Shown: in pieces, positions 21,867 through 34,900 of the stretch
Numbering within the stretch: position 1 is the first letter of the stretch
Layout: each line of letters begins with the position of its first letter
Assembly: GCA_900169235.1 (NCBI GenBank)
Contig: FWCC01000133.1
Coordinates: forward strand, 1-64,000
DNA length: 64,000 bases
Reading direction: 5' to 3'
DNA from: Zarea fungicola
Lineage: Eukaryota > Ascomycota > Sordariomycetes > Hypocreales > Cordycipitaceae
Translations under genes and position numbers: made by a program
The notes under the pieces: generated by a model
What the model was told of the DNA's origin: nothing
Databases searched by the model: none
The model's input: only the letters and a program-made list of their open reading frames with translations

Positions 21867-22490
21867 CTAAGTAAAAAACTGTCTAGTGTCATGAAGTACA
21901 CCATCCTTCTCCAGACAAGACTTTCGACGCCCTTCTTCATAGAACCCAGCTTTTAAAAGAACTTTACAGCTTGCAAGATTGGTAGCATATGCGCTAGCTT
22001 CCAATCGTTGAAGCCGTGGCCACGTCTCAAATAGCCAGTCCTTGAAGCCCGTGATTGCTTCTGTCGCGTATCCCTGGCCCCATACAGATGGTGTTAGTGC
22101 ATAGCCCAGCGACCAGGTTCTATAGGCCATTCCTTGTCCGGCGTTGGCGGCCATGCTTCCAATTAGCCGTGCCTCCGTCGGTGAGCTACAATCCTGGTCC
22201 GCCTTCAAGCACACTGCGACAGCTCTAGGGTAGGCTGCTGTAAACTGGTTGTCCTGCGATGTTGGGAAAGACGCAGATATTACCGTTTCGGCATTGGCGA
22301 CTGTATATGGGTACTGAAAGCGCTCGCTCAATTGTTTGATAACTTGCTGGTGGTTTATAGTAGCGGCGAAGTCTAAGGCATCGGAGAGAAGAAAACGGCG
22401 TATAACAAGGCGTCCCGTTTCAAACAAAACAGTCCCAACAGTAGGACTGGGTGGTGTAGGTGATTCCAAGCAAAACGGAGGGACTGACAT
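21867..22490 (-). CDS. GNAT-family N-acetyltransferase (RimJ/RimL-like)
   Basis: Single exon of 207 aa from the ATG at 22490; a longer reading would need a TTG start. The Acetyltransf_3 layout is visible: T-G-R-L-V-I-R-R-F-L near residue 26, W-S-L-G-Y-A-L-T-P-S-V-W-G-Q-G-Y-A-T-E-A in the middle, which carries the Q/R-x-x-G-x-G/A acetyl-CoA pyrophosphate loop as G-Q-G-Y-A-T-E, and L-E-A-S-A-Y-A-T-N-L-A-S-C-K-V-L-L-K-A-G-F-Y-E-E-G near the end. It uses acetyl-CoA to acetylate an amino group. Fungal members of this type are mostly uncharacterised, so the acceptor is unknown. No signal or membrane segment is seen; cytosolic is likely. Confidence 0.88.
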   Translation of the reverse strand: MSVPPFCLESPTPPSPTVGTVLFETGRLVIRRFLLSDALDFAATINHQQVIKQLSERFQYPYTVANAETVISASFPTSQDNQFTAAYPRAVAVCLKADQDCSSPTEARLIGSMAANAGQGMAYRTWSLGYALTPSVWGQGYATEAITGFKDWLFETWPRLQRLEASAYATNLASCKVLLKAGFYEEGRRKSCLEKDGVLHDTRQFFT

Positions 22491-25400
22491 GACCGACGAG
22501 GTTTTCAAGTTTTCTTTACTCGATATAAATCTTCTTTGTTTTTGCAACAGAGAGGAAGTGTTCTATGAGTAGTCGTTGCCAAGAGTGTGAGTCAGCCAGC
22601 CCGTTTATTATTAGTCTTGGAGGGCGTCTCAAAAACGGAGGTTAACATTCACCGTGCCTGATGCACGAGACCAACTGCAGCTTCCACCACCGAGGAATAG
22701 ATAAATAAAAGTGCCAAATATTATAATAGTAAAGTAAAATCCAAATAAACAATCTCATATTCGAGAGTAGTGTAAACTACATACCATCGATATTTCGCTT
22801 GACAGGTCAGTCTCTCCAATAACTATCGATGGGTAGAGTGAGCCCAGCTACATACTACCTAGTACTGCCAATTGGCACCACTGTACAGAGAAGCAAGGTC
22901 ACTGTAGCTTTCCGATAAACGGGCACAACTCACCATAAACCCACCCGACAGTCACGCTGAGTTTCGAAGATGCTCAACCAGGGTCACGCCTTGGGACCAA
23001 CAAAGCTTTATCTTAACTATTCAACTTTGATTATTTGCTACGAGCATTGAAAGATCCGCGCTATGTTTCTTTTCTATCGCTCTGAATTCAACCATCTTTA
23101 TTCTTTTATAAATTGCTCTCTAACGAGGATATTATTACCTCTTCGTCCTCTTTTGGCAGATACCAGCACTGCGTACCGCTATTTTCTAACACTAGAAATT
23201 GTGATCTGCCTTTCTGGACGCAAACCAGTATATGTTACACGCCGTTGCAAGAATGATTAAGCGAAAGTCATCTACCGTACCTAAATATAACATAAATCAC
23301 TTGTAAAGCAGACAGAACTCCGATTCCAGTCCAATTTGATTGTACAATCTCCGTCTCGTTCGCCCCTCACGTGCCGGACTCGGGAGGCGGCCGGCCCCAC
23401 AGACGGCCCAAGCAGACGGCCGGGCACCGCGTCAGATATCCGTTTTGGGAAGCCACATAAAATCAGGGCGACGGATTGTCGTTGGAAAGATTTCGGTTAC
23501 TGAAAGGGTAGATTGGATTGACACAATTACAGCACAAATCGGTGAGTTGGAGAAATCTATCGGTACAATAAGGGGCTTCAGGCAGCAACTGCCTGTGTTC
23601 TTGGCATAAACCGTGAAGATGGCCCCGATGCAGCATAGGCCTGCTCTCCGCAATATTCCAATGACCGTCCACTTCACAAAACGTTCTCTATTTGCAGCGA
23701 AGAACCTGATAGAAGCCGACTAAGTAAGTTTCGATACCCTCTAGATCCATCGAATAAATGAATACTTGAACTCCAACCTGGCCATGGTGCTGTTACTCCG
23801 TAAGAACCGTACTTAATTTCTCTACAGTAAGGGTGAGATAACCTTTCCCGAGAAAATTGAATCCTTTGAAATGCACATGTAATCTAAGCATCAAATATTT
23901 AAGATGATTTAGTATTATAAAGAAACGTTTTGTTCCCTGCAGCTGACGAGGTCGGGATGGAGATGTTCACTCTGTCTCGGAGGAACGCTGAGTGTTGCAG
24001 ACTCTCGATGACGCCAAGATAGGTGAGATGGGAATCAGTGGTAGCTGCTTCGAAGTGTTTTGAAAATAAAATATTGAATGCCTATAAACTGCGAGAATTC
24101 GCATGCATAATGAATAGACTCGTTCACCACAGCTATTAGCGTAGCGGAAACTGTAAGCTAGCACTGCGCTGGCGACGCCAAACTTGCAAGACGCTCTTGG
24201 CGCTAAACGAGCAGGCGTCTATTGATGGAAATTCAGGTTTCAAACTCCGTACCGTAGGTGGAATATGAGTAACCAAGCATACTGACTAGTAACTGGATAG
24301 TGGAATTGTACTACTACAATTTTCATTGGTGTTTTGGTATTATAGTTACCAGTGCATTTACTTCCTAATGGCCAGTGGGAGCATAAAGTTGAACTTACGG
24401 ATAACTTGGCGCCGTGCCTGGAACTATATTAAGCGCTATAACTAAGTAAAGGGCTCTTTTAAAGCGCTGTTAGTTCAGAGTGGCTTGGTACAGTCCCCAG
24501 TGCCAGCCTTGAATATAGTTAGCAGAACCAGCTAAAAGGACCGTGAAGTCTGATAGGTAAATTGTTTAATCATCCGAATCCGAATTGTTGCTAAGTCGGT
24601 GAGACAGCTACTGTAATCAATCTCTGAAGCTGCGGGTGTCGGTTAACGAGGTAGAGACGTTGAGTGGCTTACCATGGCAAGAATGGCCCGCCGGTCAACA
24701 TGGAAGGGGGGTGCAGCTTTCGACGGTACGGAGTACAGATGGTAAAATGACATGAATCCGGTGGCGCATTACCCTTGCTATCGCCCCTGCAACCTTTGTA
24801 ATAATAATTTTCATATTCGGAGGTACTTTTGCAAAGGATGAGTGGGAATCGATAGCCTGAAGCTGGCTCGGCGCTTGTGGAGTCACTCATGGTTGCCGAG
24901 AATCATAAGCTGCCAACAACAGGAACGCTTGCACACGACGTTGAATTGCCGGTTTTCAGTCCCAACTAGACGGCTGTTTCGCTTCAAATACGAGTGAATG
25001 AAAAAGAATAATCCTTCTCAACGCCACCGAAAAACCAGCATCAAGTTGTGACTTTTCCTCGCCAATCGCGCCTCGGGCAGCTCTGGAGCAATTTTGTTGG
25101 TTGGCTTGTTACTGGAGTTGCTCTGGTCCGTTCCGCTGCACAGCTCTACTAGCGCGATGCAACCAGTGCAGTACGCTAGCTTTCAGGTTTACTGCGCCGG
25201 AGTGGAACGACTCCAACTATTACTGCGGTGGATTGCATTTGGTCCTGCTGCATTTGTATTCCCCTGCTCCTTCCTTCCGCTGCGGGGAGAATCGAACAGC
25301 TCTTTCGCAGCAGTGGGGAACCAGAAGTTCCGCTGATTTGTGTGGGATGGTGCATTCAGACCGAGACACCAACTCAAGACTGACGCGATGGGCGTACGGG

Positions 25401-25733
25401 GTGGTGTCGGATTTCAGGCTGTCACTACCAAAACGTTTCAAATGGGAATATGAGCGGCTCCAAATGGCGAATGCCCTTCATTATTAAACCTCCCGTAGTT
25501 AGTCTGTGCTCCACTGACTAATGTGTTGCTTGTTCATGACTTGATTGCAGCTGCAAGGCGGACGAGTATAAACTGGCCCGTGTACTCTGTAGCGGGACGT
25601 TCCTTGTTTGCTGCTGATACTAACCTTCAAAAATACAAATCAGTGCGATTGTTTGTTCGATTAAATAGAGGAAAAGTCTGCCAACCAGAAACTACAACAT
25701 CCATAGCCTCCGGGGGCAGTTCATCCTGTCTAA
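22491..25733. other. Gene-poor stretch upstream of the first ABC-C gene
   Basis: About 3.2 kb with only short overlapping ORFs (up to 128 codons) and no family motif. It holds two exact copies of the TACGGAGTA motif (23794-23802 on the minus strand, 24726-24734 on the plus strand) and a GC-rich block at about 23350-23430. A Cys-containing ORF at 25101-25487 was examined and not accepted. The last few hundred bases presumably act as the ABC-C promoter. Confidence 0.5.
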
Positions 25734-28700
25734 ATGGCCGATGATGACTTCGGCCCGCAACTTGCTGGCCATTTCGACTTTACTTTGCGTTTTGAACTTG
25801 TATTCTTCAATATTGTGCCATCAATAATTTCGTTCATCGCACTTCCTTTCTATATCTATCCCTTGGCGAGAAGGATACCTCACGTCCACGCCGGACTACT
25901 GCTTCTGGCGAAGCTAGCAGTTGCCGTTTCCTTGGTCGTTATTCACACCATTGTTCTCGCACATTTTCATGAGTCCTATGCAAAAATTGGGTTGAGTACA
26001 GCAATACCAACAGTGGCTGCCGTACTGTCCTTTCTATCCGCCATCATCATAACTATGTTTGTTTACGTGGGGCATATTTACTATTATGCATCGCCAGCAT
26101 TCCTTGGTCTCTTCCTGACAATTACACTTCTCTTGGACAGCGCAGAAGCACGTTCACTTTCTACAAGGAATGGCTTCGAGTCAATCAAAAATTTGCAAAT
26201 TGCGGTGCCCGTCTTAAAGTTTGTCCTCATCATTCTGGAAGAAATATCGAAACGATCTAGTCTACGGGACAAGAACCTACGCTCGACGCTCGGCCGCGAG
26301 GCTCTTGCAGGGTTCTGGAGCAGATCCCTTTTTTTCTGGACAAATAGTCTTCTTATTATTGGATTTCGCAATAATCTTACCAAAGAGGACATTGGCGATG
26401 TTGGTTTCAACACCAAGGAGCTGTACAATGTGTTCGCTCCAATATGGGCAGCGACAAACAAGGAGTCAAAATTTGCTCTTCTGATGGCTTGCATCAAAAC
26501 TGTGCCAGAGCTGCTTATACTCATTATTGCTCCACGAATAATGGCCATTGGCTTCAGATTTGCTCTGCCGTTTTTACTGCAAAGAGTGGTCAGCTCCATC
26601 TCAGATGGACATCTCGACTCAAACGTTAGTGCATCACTTATTGGAGCTACGGCTCTGGCTTATACCGGGAAAACCGTATGTACAGCATGGTTCAGCAGCT
26701 ACAGTCTTAAACTCCAAACCAGCACTCGGGGGATGCTCGTGGCGGCCCTCTACCATAAATCTCTCAGACTGAGCACCGACGAGCTGTCTAGGTCGGCTGT
26801 GCTTACATTGATGAGCACAGACGTAAATAGTGTTCAAGGACTAATATCACTGCTTTACGAGAGCTGGGCCAGATTTATTGAAGTCGGCCTTGGGCTAGGT
26901 ATTCTTGCTGCCTTCATTGGCCCAGGGTGCGTCTTCACTCTGATACCCGCGTCTATCACATCCGTCTTCTCAACCTTTGCCACGAAAAAGATGGCAATAA
27001 CTAGAAAACGGTGGAATGAGAGAATCGAAAGCCGTGTCGCGGATACGTCAAGCATTTTGTCGCAGATCAAAGACATTAAGATGACAGGGTTGGCTCCAAT
27101 CATGGCCGAACATCTACAGAAACAAATGGATACTGAGGTAAACGTTTCCATGGATGATCGCCAAGCCAGAAGTGTTAATTGGGCAGGATCTGCCCTTGTG
27201 GAAACTGCAACACCAGCCCTTGTTATCGCTGCCACCATATTTTGGACCCGGGCATCTACTGGACTATCGGTGGCTGACTTTTACACCACTATCGCACTTA
27301 CGGCCATGGTAACATATCCATTTTCGATTATTTTGCGTGGTCTCCCACGCTGGTCTGCTGCTTGGGCGTCAGTTCTGCGGGTTCAGGAGTATCTCTGCAA
27401 AGAAGAAATCGTTAACACTCGAATCTTGACCGACGAAGCGTCTACCTTTGACGAAAAGTCCTCCACCTTGGGTAGGGCAAGGCGCGAGTCTACCCAGACG
27501 GTGAACGGCAAGAGGCTCTCCCATATTGCAGCCCAGTTCACACAAGTGTCAGCATTGAATCTCAGAAAGGCATCATTCAGCATTCCAAAAGGCAGCAATA
27601 CCATGATTCGTGGCTCTGTTGGGTCCGGAAAATCCACCATATTAAAGGCACTGTTGGGCGAAGTGAAGTTGCAGGAAGGAGCCGTTTCATTGTCATCAGA
27701 GTCAATGGCGTACTGCGAGCAGGAACCGTGGATATTGAACACCACAATCGAAGAGAACATCATTGGGAACAGCCCACGAGACTCTGAACGCCTTTGGAAT
27801 GTTGTTCGAAGCTGCGCTTTGGAGGCCGATTTGGATCGTCTACCTGACGGCATTCTCACCATCGCTGGTAGCGAAGGTTGCAATCTAAGTGGAGGGCAGA
27901 GACAGAGAGTTTCACTTGCGAGAGGGCTCTACGCAGGCGCAGACACTCTGCTGTTAGACAATGTATTCAGTGCACTGGACACACCCACTTCAGCAATTAT
28001 ACGAGAGAGGCTCTTTGGAAGAGACGGCTTTTTGGCAGGAACAGCAACCACAGTCATAATGATAACGAATATAAGTGAGTACTACGAGCAATATAGAACG
28101 GCGGATGTTCAACTTCCTGACAAAATACAGCGCAACACCTGGAGGATGCAGATCTGGTGTTTGAAGTTACGCAGGATGGCCAAGTTCAACAAGTCCCGCA
28201 ACAGCGCACAGCATCTGACCAGAACGCTATATCTTCAAACGAGTATCTGCACGATGGAGAAGGTGAGAGGGGCGAGAAGTTGCCCTGGTCGGTAAATTTT
28301 ACATCGCCGGAGAATGAACAAGCAAACCAAAAATATGGAGAGTTATCCATTTATACATACTTCTTCCGGTCTGCTGGTGTGGCCCCTGTTCTGTTGTTTC
28401 TGGCTACTATTATTTTCGGAACTCTCGTGGAGCTTTTTCCTTGTGAGTTCACAAATGAAGCACTTGCACGCAGGCACATCAACTCACATCCAACATCAGC
28501 AATTTATGTTCGCATATGGTTGAACGAGCATCCGGACAATCGTATCTACTACATTGGTTATGCAATACTGAGCTTTGCGAACCCAGTTACCAACATGCTC
28601 TCCGCACTGTAAGATACTACCGTGATAATCATTCTGAGACTATTAGGACTGAACCAAAAACAGCGTATTCTTTTATCTCATTGTTGCTGCAACATCAAGA

Positions 28701-30228
28701 TCTCTGCATCGAACATTAGTAGACACTACTTCCAGAGCAACATTCGACTTTCTGACCCAAGAAGATACCAGTGTATTACTAAACAGATTTAGTAAAGACA
28801 TTTCTGTCGCGACACAAGAGTTGCCGCTCTATGTTTTGCCGACTTGCTGGCGTAAGGCATTCCAGATGGCCACAGATTGATTTCAACCCATTGAAAACTA
28901 ACATATCCTGAGCAGTTTTTTTCATCATTCTCATCACGATTGCGATAATTGCTTCTGGTGCAAACTATGCCGCGCCAATTCTGCCCCTCTTCCTGGTTAT
29001 TTTGTACGCAATACAGTTTTTCTATCTGCGCACATCGCGGCAGCTGAGATTTCTGGAACTCGATGCTTCAAAGGGTTTGTACAAGGTGTTCAAAGAGTCT
29101 AGTAAAGGAGCGGCACATATCCGTGCGTTTCGATGGCAAGAAGAATTTGCCAAACAGCTTTACTTGGCCATGGATGAGACCCAAAGACCTATTTATTCAC
29201 TGGCCTGCATTCAGCAATGGCTGGCGAGTGTTCTTAACTCGGCAACCACGGTGGCAGCTACGTGCGTGGTCACTTTAGCGCTCACATTTAGTTCCCAGAC
29301 CTCTGATACGGCCTTAGGGCTTGCACTTCTGAGCCTCATTTCGTTTAGTGAGACTTTAGGCGGGTGGATCTCCATGTGGACTGAAACAGAAACCAGTATC
29401 GGCGCCGTGTCGCGTACTCGCGAGTTTGGTCTGTCGACACCTGTCGAGGAGAACCCCGATGAGACAAAGAGGCTGGCAGTAAACGTCCCTGATTGCTGGC
29501 CACACTCTGGTCACATTGAGCTAGAGGCTGTAAGCGCAAGCTACCAAGCGCGAAGCGCGGCACCGCGGACCGCATTTGAAAACGTGACCGTCTCTATCTC
29601 GCCCGGTAAAAAGGTCGGCATCATTGGGCGAACTGGGAGCGGCAAGACTTCAATATTTCTCACTGTCTTACATTTGCTGGAGTATTCTGGCGTCATCCGC
29701 ATTGATGGCATGGACATTCGGCTTGTGCCGCGCGACTTACTCCGTTCTCGGATAACAACAATTACACAATCAGGGATTGAGTTGCCAGGCTCTATAAGAT
29801 CCAACATCAATCCCTTCGGTGCTTCTATACAGCCTGGCCAAGTCGCCATCACAGACGATAAGATCATTGACACGCTGCGACGCCTTGATTCGGGTCTGTG
29901 TGAGAACATTGAGTCGCGTGGTGGCCTCGACGCCAACATAAGTGACATGAATTTCTCGCCTGGGCAAAAACAGCTTATTCAACTGGCGCGTGCGGTACTT
30001 TACAGACAGAGTATCGGATCCAAGATTGTATTGGTGGACGAGGGTTCGGCGAGCCTGGACCCGGAGACAGAAGAACGAGTACAAAATGTTATAGAGGCTG
30101 AGTTTCGTGATTGCACCGTGCTGACTGTGTCACACCGACCGACAACTTTGAAAAATGTTGATTTTTTCGTACGCATGGTGGATGGCAGGGCAGAGGTTGT
30201 TGAGGTAGAAGAGGGCCGCGCTGAGTGA
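25734..30228 (+). CDS. ABC-C (MRP-type) full transporter, first of a tandem pair
   Basis: Five exons: 25734-28074, 28131-28442, 28500-28608, 28664-28851 and 28916-30228. Introns are 55-64 bp; the joined frame encodes 1420 aa. The layout is an N-terminal TMD0-like bundle, TMD1, NBD1, TMD2, NBD2. NBD1 has Walker A G-S-V-G-S-G-K-S-T near residue 627, canonical L-S-G-G-Q near 718, and L-L-L-D-N where Asn stands at the catalytic carboxylate. NBD2 has Walker A G-R-T-G-S-G-K-T near 1221, a degenerate signature F-S-P-G-Q near 1330, and V-D-E-G with the catalytic Glu. So one ATP site (NBD1 Walker A/B with NBD2 signature) is degenerate, as in other ABC-C proteins. The first junction recreates T-N-I-T-x-H-L-x-D-A-D at the end of NBD1, which matches the neighbour. 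It probably exports conjugates, drugs or metabolites at the plasma membrane or vacuole; the substrate is unknown. Confidence 0.93.
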
Positions 30229-31970
30229 GTGTGCTGAATGAGGCTCGTGGCGGCTGGCGCTCTCCTCACAAGTAGTTTATTTTCAACCCTCCTTCTCTAG
30301 CTGGGTTTACCTATATTTGAAATTTTTGAATTACTGGCCCCCTTCTGCGTAGCTAAACGTGGGAAATGGTTGATGCAAATACGCGTAGCGTGGATATTTC
30401 CATGAATTGTCTTCACTAAGGGAAAGAAAATGAAGAGTTGTGTCGCGATGATTCAGGGCAACTGAGTGACTACATGCACTGTGGGCCGCGCCGAGAAAAG
30501 CTAGACTCGGAGAGTTGACTATAGAGGCGCAAATTCGCCATCACATTACTCCATAATAAGACTTAAGACGCCGCGAAATCCGGAAGGCTGCGCCGCTGCA
30601 ACCTTTAACATACTAATACGTACCTATCATCAAATTAAGGTCACTTCACTCCGCGACGATAGAATGTGATTGAAACTAGCAAGCTGCCAGAATATGCATG
30701 TGGCTGCCCAGAGCAAAGCAAGCCACTAGTTAATCAATTTAGTAAGATGATTACGAAAAGTCCGGAAATGGCGGTATCCTGGCGGGAGGTTTAAGTACTG
30801 AGTGGCTCTTGCGTGGCCACTACAATGTTAGGGGCAGATAATGGAGGAGAGCCACGCTGTTAGCCAGTCGTAACAACCTTGCCATCCAGCTTCCCAGCAA
30901 TGCCACCCTACCTCCTGTGAAGTGAGGCGTAACTAACCATTTACGTTAGGTGGTAAATGCAACTCTGCTCGACGAAACCGGGCGAACGCCGAGACCCGCA
31001 GGTGCAGAGAAATGTGATAGAGCCTTGCCACCACCAGTCCAGCGATGGAACCACAGTATGTTACTGTCCCTGCACTTGCCAAAACCAGGTATATGTAAAG
31101 CCGTCTGGCAAACTGTTAGGGTACAGGATTCTTCAACGTGTTCAAAAGGCAGAAGCCCTCCCAAAGTTTGTTACGTATGTCCTTGGACTAAGCCGCGAGA
31201 CAAACCATCCCTTGGCTCAGGCCCTGGAACCGGGCGACTACTGTGAGGATATTATTGGTAGATGTTTGTGGCGTCTTGGCGACATCTCGACCAGCGGCGC
31301 CCTAGTTTAGCTGCAGATGTTGTGGGCCCTGTCCCCAATGAAAGGATTGTAACTAATCAAAATGTCAATTTTACTTCCTCGCAGGTCTAAGAACTGATAC
31401 GTAACCCCTGAAAACAGTTTTAGTGTCGGGTTTACAGGTCAACCCATTGCCTAATAATAACGTAGTTACTCGTTGAGCGAGCGTGGACAATCCGTTGTAA
31501 GTAATGTGGCCCTCTCCCGGAATTGATAGACCATCTAGTAGTCTTCAGTAAGAGCAGCCTATGACAAGTATATTGTAGGGTGCTGTATTTCAGGATTTAT
31601 TGCGGACAATAAGTCACAATTGTCCGATAGAACCTCAAGGTTAGTTATAGCCTTCAGATTTTCGATTCAACAGACTCCCACTAACTTACTAACTGGCAAG
31701 ACAGTGAGACGAGTATTTCGCGTACCCTGGTCCTTGTCAGCTGCTGTAGACCAGTGATAAGCTACTTTCCATGTTTCGATCTCCGAGCCCTCTGTGCAAG
31801 GCTCTATTTGTCCATCAATTGGCACATACTTAAATGTCCTCAGCACCCACCTCACAAGCTCCAGCCACTTACATTCCCACCACAACTGCACAATTGTAAA
31901 TACGCTCTGCCAGTTCACAGGCCGCCGTGTCCATCTCGTTTTGGCTATCCTTTGAGAGTAGTCTGCGAGA
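30229..31970. other. Spacer between the two ABC-C genes
   Basis: About 1.74 kb separates the stop of the first ABC-C gene from the start of the second. The ORFs here are short (117 codons at most, 30957-31310) and show no recognisable domain. The spacer presumably contains an independent promoter for the second gene. I see no repeat shared with the region upstream of the first gene. Confidence 0.45.
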
Positions 31971-34900
31971 ATGGCTGCCACTTTTGGGCCACAGCCCTAT
32001 GGCCCATCTGATTTCCTGCTCGGACTTGAGCAGGCATACTGTTTCATACCGGCAATGGTTCTCATTTGCACACTCCCATTCTATCTTCCTTACTTGAGAC
32101 AATGGCCCTGTGTTAAACCCAATGGTTTGTTATGGGGAAAGCTAGGCGTTGTTGGAGCGCTAGCGTCAGTGCAATTATTCACTGTTGCGCGCTGGTGGCG
32201 CTACGGCCATGAGTCTAACTCTCTGGATTGGCTTGGTGCTGCCCTGTCTTGTTTAGGAGCGTTCAGCCTTGCCGTGATGCTTTATATCAGCCATGCATAT
32301 TATGTCAGGTCAATACCTCTGCTCAACCTCTGGCTGGTCGCTACAGTGGTTGCCGATATCGCCATTGCTCACACCTATTTTAACCCAAAAATCCCTGGTT
32401 CCGCTCAAGGGCCGCAGAACACCATCGCGGCTCTCAAAGTCTCCCTGCTAGTGTTGGAACAAGTTTCAAAGCACGCGCTTGTGTTGCGTCGTCATTTGGA
32501 CTCACCAATGGATCAAGAAGACGAGACTCCGCTTGAAACGTTGCTGAAACAATTCTTTACCATCGCTTTTCAGGTCGATTTCACACAGGAAGAGAGACAC
32601 AGACTGCAGGATGGCTTCGGCCAAGAGAGACTGAATCAACGTTTTTCGATATACTGGGAGCAAGGTACGCATTTCCGGAGGTCGGAACCATAACATCTCC
32701 CAACAATAGCGAGTGTCTTTCCCGCCACTTGCTGACACCTTATTCAACAGCCGAGAAAGACTCCGAAGATGCACTGCTCTCCGTCTGCTATGCCATTCTT
32801 CATCAGCAATATCTTTGGGGAATACTGCCTCGGTTTCTTGTTGTCTTGGTTAATTTGGCACAACCACTCTTCGTGAGAGATCTACTTGTCGCCATCTCCA
32901 CGCAAACCCCGCCAGCGAATGTTACCGGCAAGTTGACGGCTGCGGCTGCAATGATCTATTTGAATATAGCTGTGAGTCTTACTTTTACTGGCATCCCATT
33001 ATCACGCTAAAGCAAGTACTCCAGACTTTCAACGCTTGGCATGGATATGAGAGAGATAAGTATACATTGGCCCTCCGTGGGATTTTGGGTGAAGCGCTCT
33101 ATGGCAAAAGTCTAAAACTAAGAGATCATGGTTTAAAAACGTCAGATTTTATGGATCTCGTCGAAAATGAAATGACGGCAGCCTGGTCTGTTGTATACAA
33201 CCACTATGATGTCTGGGCTGGTGTCTTGGAGGTTGTCCTCCATACCGCTCTCCTTGCCTACTTGGCAGGATTTTTAAGCATTCTGGCTCTGGCGCCAGTA
33301 GTCAGTAGGTTCTTGGCGATTTAAACATTCCCACGACAGCACTAACTTGATAACTCAGTGCCAATGTACGCCGCCGTGTATTTCAGTCGCTCTTCTTCAA
33401 AATTCCAGGAGAGATGGTCAGCCCATGTGAAGGATCGCGTCGCAGCAACCTCGAATATATTGGCGCAGCTTAAAGAAGTCAAAATGCTCGGGCTTGGGGC
33501 GACTTTGGCAAATATACTCCAGAGTAAACAACTCGCTGAAATCAAAGCATCCATGAGGGTGCGAGAAAACTCGGCGATTGGATTCTGCGCCTGTGAGTTT
33601 CGGCCAACATATCGCAATAGTCCCAGTTAGACTAACAAGTTGCAGCTGCTGTTACTGAAACAGTCACCCCAGTGGTGGCTATCGGGATAGCAGTTTTCCT
33701 AACGCAGCCGTCGCAGAATGTAGCCGTCGCAGATTTCTTTACTATTCTTGTCATCGCTGCTGGAATTATTCGTATTGCAGCAAGATCCATTCGATGGGCT
33801 TGCGAAAGCAACTCCAAGCTTGAAAGCTTCACCAGGATACAAAAATTTTTGCTGCAAGAGGAGAACATAGACCACCGTACTCTCACTCGGGAACAGATGT
33901 CACACCCCGACATCCTCGCCGCAACGGAGGATACTCCACAAATCGTACCTCTACGTCGAAGTGCACGCACCGCGGTAAATCGATTCGTGGTCAAGTTTGT
34001 CGACGTCGCACTGGCTGTGGGTGATACGGGACCCCTTCTGCGCAAAGTTCGTCTCAATATCCCTAGAGGTAAAGTTATCATGTTCTTCGCAGAGACAGGT
34101 CTTGGCAAGTCAACAATACTTGGGGCTATCATTGGCAGAGTGAAATTGATCGAGGGTCATCTGATTGTTTCAACGAAAACATCCGTTGCATACTGCAACG
34201 AGGAACCTTGGATACAGAATCTAACCATTCGGGAGAATATTGTTGGCGTCAATGAGTATGACGCGCCATGGCTGAGAAGAGTTCTTTGGATTGCCGCCTT
34301 GGATGTTGATCTTGCTCGTCTTCCTAACGGAGATTTGAGCATGGCAGGAAGTGATGGATGCAACCTCAGTGGGGGCCAAAAACAACGGGTTGCTTTCGCC
34401 CGAAGTTTATATGCAAAGACTGAACTGCTCATATTGGACAATCCTTTCAGCGCATTGGATCCCGAAACCTCGTCAACAATTCGCATTAGACTCTTTGGAG
34501 AGAGCCAGGTTTTGCGTATCCACAACATCACGGTTATCATGAGCACAAATATGACGGAGCATCTTGTTGACGCGGATACTGTCTATGAAATAAAAGGCTA
34601 CGGAAGGGTCGAAGAGCGATCGCTACAGAGTCGTGACAACAGCCCACGCTTCCTTCCTACGCGGCTGCGGGCTGCTGAGCAACCCCGGGAAGAGCAAGAG
34701 GAAGAGAACGAAAATGAGGCGCAGCAGAGGCTGGTACTGCCAGTTGTTCAAAGTCGAACGAACAAAGAGGAGCCCGAGGCGAATCCTACCAAAGCCAACT
34801 TTGGCGATTTTTCGTTGTACTGGTATGCCCTGCAGCCTGCCGGTATTGCCGCCCTCATCTTCTGGGTCTTCACAGTCATTTCTGCGGCTTTCGTGGAAAA

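Noticed and set aside
25101..25487. 128-codon Cys-containing ORF, possibly a small secreted protein
   Set aside because: No signal peptide, no regular Cys pattern, an equally long ORF overlaps in another frame, and no family motif is visible.
30957..31310. 117-codon ORF between the ABC-C genes
   Set aside because: Overlapping ORFs occur in other frames, there is no motif, and composition is like the flanking spacer.
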